This document shows positions 47,117 through 57,251 of a DNA stretch of 64,000 bases, in pieces. This DNA is from Panagrolaimus kolymaensis. Lineage: Eukaryota > Nematoda > Chromadorea > Rhabditida > Panagrolaimidae. The stretch covers positions 5,766,001-5,830,000 of the forward strand of contig JAJQJQ010000004.1 in the NCBI GenBank assembly GCA_028622995.1, in the 5' to 3' direction. The position numbers and the translations under genes were made by a program. Each line of letters begins with the position of its first letter. Position 1 is the stretch's first letter. Under the pieces are notes generated by a model. It ran no database searches. It was not told the DNA's origin and saw nothing but the letters and a program-made list of their open reading frames with translations.

Positions 47117-47826
47117 CCAAAAATAAAGGAACCATGAAAAGCTTCTAAGAAAAAAAGAATAAAGCTTTTGGAAGGAATGAAAAAGCATGGGAAATTTACA
47201 AAAGGATTTTAGCATAATTTCTTTGTAAAAGAAAGTTCTTTCTTTAAAAATGGAAATACTTTGTTAACCTTTATAAAAAACCCAAGTGATGTATCTTTAT
47301 CTCTATTAATTTTAAATTACTAATTTACCGAAACAAGCACATTATGAATCAAAAAAAACACGTGAAATTCACAATTTCGGAAGCACAATAAGTGTAACTC
47401 GCAAAATTTTATTTTTTTCTGGTTTTCATCGTCATATGTTTTAAGAATATTGTCGTCTGTTTAGTATAAACTAATAATCAGATAAGCAACTACCACAAAT
47501 ATTTTTTAAATTGTAATATTCCGAAAATAAGGATATACCGAGCTAAAAATGATGGAATTAAACTCTATGATTTCAAATGCACGAAAAAGAGCGAAACAAA
47601 GTTTCAATTTAAAAAAATAACATTTATTTTTCAGTAGTTTTAAATTAAAAATTATACAAATTAATACAAAAAAATGTATTGCAAACTTAAAGAAAGTTAA
47701 TTACATAACAATATTTTTTTAACAAAAATTATAAAAACATGGATTCGATTTCAAAATTGACAGCGCTCTTTTTATTTGTAAAAAATATTTGTGAAATGAA
47801 AGAGCAAAAAATATTTTTGATGGAAT
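47117..47826. other. 5' flank of SURF4 copy 3
   Basis: No gene. It contains AAATACTTTGTTAACC followed by TTTATAAAAAACCCAAG, the intact version of the site that the Helitron interrupts beside copy 1. Confidence 0.6.
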
Positions 47827-49556
47827 TCAGTTCTTTATAATTTTGTATTTCTTAACTATTTGAAATTCCTGCCGCTTAGTTTTAAAAAGATAATCATCTT
47901 CTCTTTCACCAAATAAAGAATAAAATATATTTTCAGTTTTCTTTTTTTCGTATGCTTCGGCATTCGGATATAAGGACACTCGTTGAGCAAAGTCATAAAG
48001 ATCTTCAACAACAAAATGGGATATTTGTGGAGACAAATTATAAAATTTAAGATATGGAAAAATATTATTTAATATTTTTTTCATATTTTGCGGATTTATT
48101 TCTAAACTTTTTTGTTTGCATTCTTCTTTGGCCCAATTTATTGCCTGAAAAAAATTAGTTTTTTTTTGTTTATTTTCTTGCAGGAATTTTTTTAACTTAC
48201 ATTAATAAAAATTATATCTTCTTTTTCATTTTCTCGTGTGCATCGATCCAAAATCATTTCAATTATTTTTGGTTTAAACCAACAAATTTGCCCAAAACTT
48301 AAATAATTAAATTCAAAATTATTATGTTTCATGAGATCAGGTAAAAATTCAATAATTTTCCATAAAATTAAATTTCGATTTGCATTTAACATAGCCCATT
48401 CTAAATTGTTCATAATTAAATTATAATTTGCAATTGCTGCATTTTTGGTTGAAAATATTTTTTCTTCTTCATTTTCGATGGGACATATTGAATCACGATG
48501 AAGATCTTCCAAAAAATTCTCAAAGTTACCCAAGCTTGTTTTAAGTTTAGAGGAAGAAAACCACCAAGATTTTATTGTTAAATTATTATTTTTAATACAT
48601 GGAAGAATATGCAATAAAATTTCTTTGAGATTTGGTATATTTATTTTTAAATTCTTTCGATTGCATTCTGCAATTCCCCATTCGATTACCTAAAAAACTT
48701 TTTTATAGAACTTTTGTCTAGCAAAGAAAATTTTGCTTTAATAAAAAAAAGAGTTACATTTTTAAATAATAAATTTTCTTCTTCATCTTCTCGACGGCAA
48801 CGTTCAACAATAGCGAGAACCAAATCATGAGAAAACCAAACACATTTTCTTCGGTCATTTTTATAACTCAACTTAAAATTATTATATCTCAAAATGATAG
48901 GTAAAATTGCAACAGTTTTCCAAAATAAAATAGTTCGACCAAAATATAATAATAAAGCTTCAATTAAATCCATTACTTTATTATAAAGCTTTTTAGCAGC
49001 AGCGTCAATGTTATTTTTAGAAAAATATTTAGTTAATTTTGAGTTTTTAGTAAGTTTTGCTTCCGTGATTGCATCTTGAAATTCTGATATTAATAATTCA
49101 TAGCCTTTTTCACATTCCTTAAATATATCAGGAACAAAATACATGTGTCCTAAAAACCAGCTTTGAAATTGTAAAAACATTTCTCTAAAATTCCATTTGC
49201 TTCTAAAACAAATTCCTCTCAGTCTCTTTGCTTTTTTATAAGCTTACCAAGATGGAATAAAGCTTTAGCGTTTTTTGAAGTAACTTCGCAAAATCCGGTG
49301 AAAATAAAACATAAAAATTCTTGAAAATCTTCAGCTTTAATATTTGGATCTTTAATAATTATTTTTCCATCTTTTGGTGCCCATGGGCCTTCAACCATTG
49401 CATTAAATACAGGCGATGCTGTAACTAAAGGTTCGGATGAAACTTTAATTTTCTAAAAAGAAAAATTTTAAAAGTAAAAATGGAAACAAAAAAAATCGTT
49501 AATTAAAAAATTACTTTTCCATGGACAATAAAAGTTATTTTATTTTCTAGCATCAT
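47827..49556 (-). pseudogene. BTB/POZ-domain protein with BACK-like repeats, probable frame breaks
   Basis: Minus strand, five exons: 49556-49515, 49452-49248, 49202-48758, 48689-48201, 48144-47827. Exons 1-2 encode most of a BTB domain (ITFIVHGK, then VTASPVFNAMV, IIIKDP, FLCFIFTG, FHLG). Exons 3-5 encode two or three repeats of about 150 residues, each with WF/WFKPKI-VER/LDRCxREnE(K/E)E..LFxN and a following W-x-x-AEC: BACK-like helices as in BTB substrate adaptors of cullin-3 ligases. The phases of exons 2 and 3 disagree by one base: the natural 45-nt intron leads to a stop 17 codons later. Upstream of the start another frame reads TEFTNDARK, which looks like the lost N-terminal continuation. 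Either two indels have broken the gene or I have mis-joined it. Confidence 0.6.
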
Positions 49557-50106
49557 TAGTAAATTCGGTTATAATAAAAAATAATGAAAATAAAAATGAT
49601 GAGTCACGCGATACAACAAGCAACCTTGCCCATGTAGTTAGTGTTTGTTCATTCAAAGAATGTTTCTTTCCATCGATTGATTGGGTTTTTGCTCGGTTGA
49701 TTTTTTTTTTTGTTGCACTGCCCATCTTCAAAATAAATATGACATGGCCGTTGATATCATCGTTGGCATTTTGACAAAAAAACAATAATAATAATCTAAG
49801 CAGCCATTAAACAATCTTTCATCCTCTCCCATGGAATTATAAAACAAAAAGAAAGAAAACTTAGAAAAAAATATTTTTTAAAGTTTCGGCAGCTTCTAAA
49901 TAATAAAACTACGTACGGTGTTAGAAAAACACAAATGCTAATATTTTGGTATCCTGCTTTTCATCTTCATACTTCAGAAACATGTATTATTACTGGATAA
50001 TAATAAAGAGCTTAAAAATGATTTTTATTTGAAACAACAACAGTAAATCATAAAAACAAACAGAAAGAATAAAACATTAATTATTATTATTTATTCATTT
50101 CTTTAT

Positions 50107-51066
50107 TCATTCGCGTCTTCTAAAATCTTCAAGACAGATTCCATCATGACCATAAGCAATAACAAGCAATACTCCACCAATAATTGAGGTATTTTGAAAG
50201 AATGAAAACTTTATCACATCATCATTTGTCAGCCATGAATTGAACCAAAGATTAATACCAAACACCCATAAAGTATAAGCCACTCTCCAGATTCTAAATT
50301 TATATCCAAAAGTTTTGAGATATTGAAGAGTTAAAGTAATTAAACAATAAATCAAAAACATAGACTTAAAAATTCAGATTATCTAAAGTTAAAAATGACG
50401 AAGAAAGCTTACCATGCGTTCGATTGTTATTAATTTAGAACTATTATTGTAAAGGATGAAATTATAATAACAAGTAACAAAGCAATAAATAAAATCATGG
50501 AAAAAGCCACCAGGCATAAGTATATCATGAAGCTGTATTCGATTTAGTAACTTTTCAAATCTATCGTCAGCCCGAATATTCATGGATCTTTGTTCATATT
50601 GAGTTACAGCAAATAAAATCCATAAAGAAACAACAACAGCAATATTTGGAATCAGGAAAGTCCAAGACCATGGAATATAATGAATGACATTTTGAAGTAC
50701 CAAAACACTAGCTAACATAATACAAGAAGCACGAACATATTTTTTTGAAATAATCATGATTGCAGGAAGTAGCTGGCCAACGATGTTATAAAGAACAAAT
50801 AACGAAGCAGAATACCATCCACAGTTCCATTTTTCTTCCATAAATTGTCGTTCAGCATCCAAATTTACTAACTTTTGAAAAGCATCTTCAATAAAAGTTG
50901 AAAGTACACAAATACGAGCAACATCAAATAAATAGGGTATTGTTTTCAGTAATTCCTGAAATAAAAAGGTAATGATAAAAAGGAAAAATTAAAACGATTA
51001 ACCCACTTTATCGAGATATTCTTCAAGTTGGTTAACAAATTTCACAAAATCATGTATTACAGTCAT
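50107..51066 (-). CDS. SURF4-like: SURF4-like ER cargo receptor, copy 4
   Basis: Exons 51066-51007, 50955-50413 and 50364-50107 on the minus strand, phase 0, 286 aa. Motifs: DVARICVLSTFIEDA, EEKWNCGW, GQLLPAIMI, SLWILFAVTQYEQRSMN, FGYKFRIW, TLWVFGINLWFNSW, SFFQNTSIIGGVLL. The C-terminus is DFRRRE. The second exon has extra residues near its end (Asn/Ser-rich) compared with the other copies. The exon 3 acceptor is TTTTTAAG rather than TTTCAG. It lies beyond the BTB gene from copy 3. An inverted-repeat transposon (51191-51912) sits 125 bp upstream of the start and may displace or supply its promoter. Confidence 0.85.
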
Positions 51067-51190
51067 CCAAAAATAAAGAAACCAAGCAAAGATTCTAATA
51101 AATATGTCTCCGAACATTGTTGTTGCAAGCACTTTTGATTGGGACCAATTTGATGAATGATGAAGAGAAAGAGAAAAAAATGGGCAAAGG

Positions 51191-51912
51191 ACACTTTGTA
51201 GAATATGTATCTTGGCGTCAAGATACAAGCTTTGTTTGCAGAAAGCGCGCGCAGAAATGGCTCCAAGATACAGCGAACTAAGGCATCTTTTAAATTAAAA
51301 GACGTTAATAAAAAAATCCTTGCTGTATTTTTTAGTGTCAATAATTATAATAACGTTCAACAAACAAAAATTTAGAATATTTAACAATAAAAACACCGAA
51401 TAGTTTGTTTAATTATTAAATCAAAAAATCCCATATATTATATCTTTACATCCATTCGGGGTGAATAACCATGATCAAATTTTATTTTCTCAAAAAGTTA
51501 GCCTTGATTCAATATAAACTTTTTTATTGTTCAATCTCAAACCTACATACACCTGTAATTATGGAGCATATATGTAATAGCTTGATAGTGATTTTTTCTC
51601 ATTGCATTCATTCGAACAAAATTTTCACATCAATCTTATTACTTCCACCGCTATGGTTATCCACAACAATATGTACATTATTTTTAATTCCAGTTCCGCT
51701 TATATAAAAAAAGAAAGAGTATTAATCGTAATGTGTGTTTGTTATTATTAGAAAATTTCATATTTAGTGTTATTATCATTCATTAATTTTGTATATGCAA
51801 ATTTGCTTTTATGGCATGCAACAAAGCTTTTGACCACTTTGTTGTTCCTTATTGAATGAGAATGCCCTAGTTCGCGCTATCTTGGAGCCAAGATACATAT
51901 TCTGCAAAGTGT
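51191..51912. mobile_element. Inverted-repeat element, ends ACACTTTGYAGAATATG
   Basis: Left end ACACTTTGTAGAATATGTAT and right end complement ACACTTTGCAGAATATGTAT, both continuing into CTTGG...CCAAGATA palindromes and GCG-AACTA-GGCAT. The left arm carries an extra ~45 bp with a partial duplication. About 720 bp in all, with no transposase. I find no clear target-site duplication. A non-autonomous DNA transposon is the best explanation. Confidence 0.65.
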
Positions 51913-52298
51913 AGCGCTCCTTTTTTTTTATTGTAAAACAAGATTCACCCTAAAAATGGCAATAATTTGTTAGGCTTTATAAAATAGTCAAATATAAAAA
52001 ACAAATGATGTATCTTTATCTCTATTATTTTTAAATTACAAATTTTCATAGCAAGCACATTATAAATCAAAAAAACGTGTAAAATCAACAATTTCGAAGC
52101 ACAAAAATTGTAACTAGCAAAATTTATATTTTTTTCTGGTTTTCATCGTCATATGTTTGAAGCATTTATTATTTGTAACATAGAGAGTAAGATTTTAAAG
52201 AAAAAAAGAATGTGAGATAATTATCTTTATTTAAAACTAACAAAATTATAAAATTAAACAAAAAAGTTAAACTATTAATTATTAGTTATTCATTTCTT

Positions 52299-52390
52299 TA
52301 TACGGGTCTTCTATTAGTTTCAATAAAGATTCCATATGGTCCATAAGCAATAAAAAAAAATTCCATTGTTTGAAATGAAATAGGTTTATT
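52299..52390 (-). pseudogene. SURF4-like 3' remnant (b)
   Basis: Minus strand. About 30 codons match the SURF4 C-terminal region: SFQTM (for SFFQNT), then IAYGPYGIFIETNRRP and a stop. The glycine-rich GGLLL segment is reduced to Phe repeats. The upstream exons are gone. Together with remnant (a) it shows that the array once held at least six copies. Confidence 0.6.
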
Positions 52391-52962
52391 TTTAAAGGTA
52401 CGGCAGCTTCTAAAGAATGATAAAAAAATTTATTTACATGCATTTCTTTGGCTTCCAATTATTAACTGCATATCACACGAGTCATTACGATGGATGACCT
52501 TGTTGCTATTTTGTTAGTGTTTCATTGATAGAATGAAGCACTTCAAACTCTGTTTGAAGCCTTTAGAATATTGGAGAATATAATTTTTGAATGTTGTTTT
52601 TTTAAAGGATTAGAAAAAACATAAAAAGAGTGGCTTCTTTTACTAAAAATTTATCCGACATTATAATTAATTTTTTTTAATGATTATTATTATTTCATCG
52701 GTAACGTTATATTTGATAATCCAACATTCATGCATTTGAATTTCATATTGTCCTTTTATTGACTAACCTTTCGTGTGTTTTATACTGCCAAAAAAGCGCG
52801 GGCTTTTCTTTGTTCAATTTTTTTAGTAACTCTCTTACTTTTTTTGTTTTCTCTTCCATTTTTTCAATCTTTACATTTTCGCTGATTCATTTTTGCTGCT
52901 TTCAAAAAATCTTCATTCATCAACTTTTATCTCATTTTGTTTCATCTTCAAATAATTCAATC

Positions 52963-53288
52963 ATGGATTCAGCAACAACTAATAATGGTTTAAGAAATAT
53001 TCAAGAAGCAAAGAAAATGGTTGAAAAACTTAACAATGAATTAGATCGTGAAACAAAGAAGCGTAAAGCCATTCAAGCTTTGGTTGAGTAAATTTTACAT
53101 TCATTTGTCCCTTTTTTTTTATCGATTTTAACTTTTTTTTCTTTTTTAGATCAGTAAATGAAAATCGAGAAAATGATCCATTCGTCTTGGTCTCGCTGAT
53201 AAATCAAATCCATATATTCCAAAAGCTAATCTTCCATTGGGTCTTGGCCAATGTTTACCTTTCAATCAACCTGCTGAAAATTGAATAA
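52963..53288 (+). CDS. Small G-gamma-like helical protein, possibly frameshifted
   Basis: Two exons, 52963-53087 and 53150-53288, joined across a 62-nt intron (GA|GTAAAT ... TTTTTTAG|ATC). The first 55 residues form a charged helix (IQEAKKMVEKLNNELDRE...ALVE) followed by ENRENDPF. This resembles G-protein gamma subunits (helix, then NDPL/F), but no CAAX box follows. After DPF the annotated frame is a hydrophobic, unlikely tail. The +1 frame instead reads a Pro/Gly-rich segment (LADKSNPYIPKANLPLGLG) to a stop at 53284, so one base may be missing near 53185. Family assignment is weak; a gene is likely because of the splice borders and codon use. Confidence 0.45.
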
Positions 53289-53911
53289 TGAATAATTATA
53301 TACTTTGTATGTTTATTTATTTCATGTTACTTTGCTTATCTGTGTTTTTGATGATTATATAAATTGTTCTTGTGTCAATACTTGTGCGATTAATATTGCT
53401 AACTATGGGTATGATAGCGTCAATAGATTCAGTTGTTATTGCTTGACTCTTTTTTCTTCCAAGCGTATGATGTTTGAAGTAATGAGAATATGATACACCA
53501 GCTCTCTGCATTCACCTAATGAGTATATAACCTTTAACAGTAGCTCAGTTCATGGTTCCATCCTTCATAAGTGGAATAGAGTATCACATCACTATCTTAC
53601 ACCTTGAATCGTTACAAAAGAAAGACACATAAATAAATGAAAAGGTTTAAAGCCTTCAAAAATCGTCAGAAATAGAAAAGAGAATACAAAAAATTTTTAC
53701 AAACTGATACAAAACAACATTTCAAAAAACTTGAAACTTAACAAACAAAAAGTAAATAACATGAAAGTAAGTAAACAAGCTGACATCACCATGAAGAGAG
53801 TAAAGATGTAAAACTAAAATAAGTTTAAGGTAAATAAAGCTTTAAAAGATAAAGATAACTTACATTGTTAAAAAATGATAAAGAAGTTTGGTACATTGAA
53901 TAATATATTAA

Positions 53912-54349
53912 TTAGATGGAACATTTATCAGCATGAGCAACCAATTGACCATCAGGCATGTAAAACATGTGAATGCGAAAAACTTCATTCCAGATATTTT
54001 GAACCATAAATTCAGGTAAACCAGTTTGAGCATTTTCAAAGCGTTCAACATTAATAATACGAGAGTCGGTAACGAGATCATTCAAATACATACCATTGGA
54101 AGGATTTTCAGAAAGATCATGTACAACAGGTTTCCAACAATCATATGTAGCCAAAGTTGTGTCAGCACCAACAAGTAAAGCTCCAGAAGCAACAAGGGCG
54201 AAAGGAGCAGCAGGACCACCCATTGCTACACCAGTACCAGCTATTTCAAAAGCAGTACCCGCAACTTGGTGTGCAGCCGCTTCGGCAGTATCACTAACAG
54301 CCTTGTCTTTTCTTTGTACAACAGCAACAGTAAGAAGACCAATAGCCAT
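53912..54349 (-). CDS. Unrecognised Gly/Ala-rich protein
   Basis: Single exon on the minus strand, 145 aa; the ATG lies 14 nt after a TTTTAG acceptor that could be a spliced-leader site. The sequence is less AT-biased than its surroundings, which supports coding. After a short hydrophobic start (GLLTVAVV) and a charged stretch come two Ala/Gly-rich hydrophobic segments (about residues 30-65) able to span or insert into a membrane. A polar C-terminal half follows with one Cys-Trp pair and HADKCSI at the end. Domain not recognised. It could be a lineage-specific secreted or membrane protein. An upstream exon with a signal peptide cannot be excluded. Confidence 0.6.
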   Translation of the reverse strand: MAIGLLTVAVVQRKDKAVSDTAEAAAHQVAGTAFEIAGTGVAMGGPAAPFALVASGALLVGADTTLATYDCWKPVVHDLSENPSNGMYLNDLVTDSRIINVERFENAQTGLPEFMVQNIWNEVFRIHMFYMPDGQLVAHADKCSI

Positions 54350-55129
54350 GATAACAGTTTTCTAAAATATAAAAGAAATTATTTGAAAAAGAAACGAAGA
54401 CGCGAGTAAAGATGAAAAATGTCTCGCTATTTCACAATAACAAAAATACGTTTTGTAAATAAACATTCTCGAGTCAAATTAATAGTTTTAAAAAAAATAG
54501 AACATTATTTAGCTTCAATGATGAACAGCAGGTCTGATTTAAAAATACTTTTGTAGTATAATGATTTAGTCTAAAAGCAACATATTTGTACAAAAAAAAC
54601 GAACGTCGATACTTTTCTCTGCAGAACACACTGCAATTCAAAATGCATAACGCGATAAAATTATTTCAACTTTATTTTCGCGTCTTTTACAATAAATAAC
54701 ATTTTGTAGCGAAGGTTTTAAAAATTTTATAAACCGAATTCTAAATTTCGTTTATTTTATTTTTCTTGTTAAAGATTACAATTTGTTGGAATAATTATTA
54801 CTTTATCGACTGTGTAACATATAAAAGAAAAGATTCACAAGTTCGTAATGATGAAATGAACTAATTTATTTCCGTGTTTAGAAGTTACCGAAACACATAT
54901 AAGAAATTCTTCATTTTATTGTGAGTAAACTAAGTCACTCTGAATGATTCTTTAAAGCTTTTATTTATCAAATATACATACAAAATAATCGACGATAGAA
55001 ATTTGACATAAAATTTTTGTTACATTTAACACATACACGCATTATTATTTTTTTACAAATTATTAGAGTTTTTTGTTGTTTGAGATCAGTTTATACATTT
55101 TGTTTTTCATTGATTGAAAGAGAGAAACT
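54350..55129. other. Spacer, no gene seen
   Basis: About 780 bp between the Gly/Ala-rich protein start and the PAQR gene 3' end. AT-rich, no exon or repeat that I can define. Confidence 0.5.
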
Positions 55130-56476
55130 TTAATTTGCTGTTGCCATATTATCTGGTACACCACCAGCATCACCAGGAGGAAGATGAGGCACTTTTCCAC
55201 TTTTATCAACTTTTTGTGGACGAGTTTTTACTTTAGCATATTCCATTAACACCCATAGAGTGGTTGCAATTCCAAGAGCATTGGCGACGAGAACTTTCAT
55301 CATTGGACCGTAAAGTTGTTGTTGAGATTCAAGCGAATATTGGATGGCATCTTTTCGACTTGCTTCACATAGATTGTAACAAACCATAAAAATGCAAAGA
55401 TGAAAGAGTTGATGTCCATAACCCAAGAGATCAAAGAAACCAGGACATATGCATTCAGGAATATTAGCACCCATGAAAATTCCAGAGATTAATAACCATT
55501 GAAATGCTGAAGAATGATAAGAAAGTCCAGTGTCAGATGTTTCAGATGATGCCTGAAAAGTGGAAAATGCGATAAGAATTTGAAACAATTAAGGCTAAAA
55601 GGTAAACTTACAAAATATCGATGAATGATAGGAATGTAAAGCCATACACCACATAAGAGACAAGTGACCAAACGAATTAAATGACGAGTTTTCCAAAATG
55701 GTCGTAATACGAATAATGCTGATGTTGAAATATATTGTAAATATACCACGAAGATGAGAGTATAAATGTAAAACTAAAACATTTTTAAGGTTACACAAAT
55801 GTAAAAAAGTTAGAGTAATTTACATTGTTGAAAAATGACGAAGTATCTTGTCTCATTGCAAGTCGTTGAAGTCCAACGCATAAACTGAAGGTTAAAATTC
55901 CAGAGAAATCGATGAGAAGCCAAAAGATGTGATCAAGTTGTGAACGGCTATGCTGAAAATTATTGAATTTTTGAGATCGTTATGGTTGATGGATAAGGAA
56001 CATACCAATAAATGAGTAGCAGCACTAGCAAGAAATAGAGTTGAAATTCCTGTATAAAGAATCAATAAAGACCATCGAATTTGAGTTTCCAGCAATAATT
56101 CAGGTAAAATATATCGAAGCAGAATGAAGATAAACGGAACCAAATGCGTCCAAAAGTTTACCTAAAAAATATGCAAAGGTTAGTTTTATTGTTGCATGGC
56201 AAAAATTGAGACACAAAAATAAGGAAAATAAGAAAAAAAAGTTAAACTTACTGATTCATTATGAAGTTTGAAAGCAGAAGAAATATAATAATTTATTGAT
56301 TGATTTAATGGACGATACCCAGATCGAATATGTTTTCTTCGTAAAAGTTGAGGAATTTCAGAATCTACGAGCATTTCTTTTATTTGAATGTTTTTATTGT
56401 TGTTGTTGCTTCCAATGTTGCTGCTACTTGATGCCGTCGCCGCCGTCACCGATCGACCTGAAAATAATGAACACAT
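55130..56476 (-). CDS. PAQR family receptor (membrane progestin receptor-like)
   Basis: Five exons on the minus strand (56476-56252, 56161-56006, 55952-55824, 55773-55612, 55552-55130), all phases closing, 364 aa. The N-terminus has IPQLLRRKHIRSGYRPL, the signature before the first membrane helix of progestin/adipoQ receptors, then HNESVNFWTHL (72-82). The conserved metal-site residues are present: Ser67/His72, Asp142 (WLLIDFSG) and HQLFH (271-275). Seven or eight hydrophobic helices. The length and the WTHL motif favour the mPR branch. PAQRs are integral membrane proteins linked to steroid or ceramide signalling. The start could instead be M35 if TTATTTTCAG at ~56460 is a real acceptor. It lacks a close relative nearby. 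Confidence 0.88.
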
Positions 56477-57179
56477 TTTTCACTTTCCATTTTTTTTAAA
56501 TTCTAAGAAACGTAATTTTTACGCAAAAATTAACATAGAAAAAAATAAGCTTTTTTTTGTCTTCAAGGAAAAGGAAATAAGAAAGCAGCCAAAAGAATAA
56601 ATAGCATCATATGAGCTTTTTTTGTTCAATGACCCGGTCAATGATGACGCTAAAAGCTCCTTCTTTTTCATTGACAAAGACTAACTAAATAAAGGCAAGC
56701 AAAAAAAAAACATGAAAAGAAAAAACCCGAAAAAATAAAATGGAGGCATATTTTTGTTGCAAAAATAGCAAAAAACAGAGTTTCTGTTTTCTTTTTTGTT
56801 TCTTGAAAAAAATGGCTTCAGGGAATTTGAGTTTGAGCGTTTAATCTTTCTTCCAAAAAAAGATGGAAAGAAAACAAATTGAAAGCCTCTATAGAATTGA
56901 CTTTTCTTCTTCTTCTTCTTTTTTTGGCGGGAGGAGAATGGCCGGGGTAGAATAGTAAATTTAAACCCTAAACAAAAAAGTTAACAGACAAAGAAGACAA
57001 AAAATTTGATAGGTTAATTGGAAACCAAAAAAAAGAATGTTATTTGAAATTCAAAAACAAAAAATAACCTTTTCGAAAAGGCAAACACGAGTTACATTCC
57101 ATTCCGTTAAAAAAAATGAAAATCTTGTTTTGAAGAATCAATTACGGTTCAAAAAAGGTTGTAAAATTGAAAAAAAGAT
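56477..57179. other. 5' flank of the PAQR gene
   Basis: Presumed promoter region. A/T and purine-rich tracts, no exon or defined regulatory motif. Confidence 0.45.
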
Positions 57180-57251
57180 TGCCCACGATCGGAATCGAAC
57201 CGATGTCGTCACGGCCACAACGTGAAGTACTAACCACTATACTACGTGGGC
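57180..57251 (-). tRNA. tRNA-His(GTG): tRNA-His (GTG), second copy
   Basis: Identical over its 72 nt to the tRNA-His at 33824-33895, here on the minus strand. Same GCCCACG acceptor stem, GTG anticodon in TTGTGGC and discriminator A. AATCTTTTTTT follows as Pol III terminator, also shared with the other copy. The upstream flanks differ. Confidence 0.95.
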
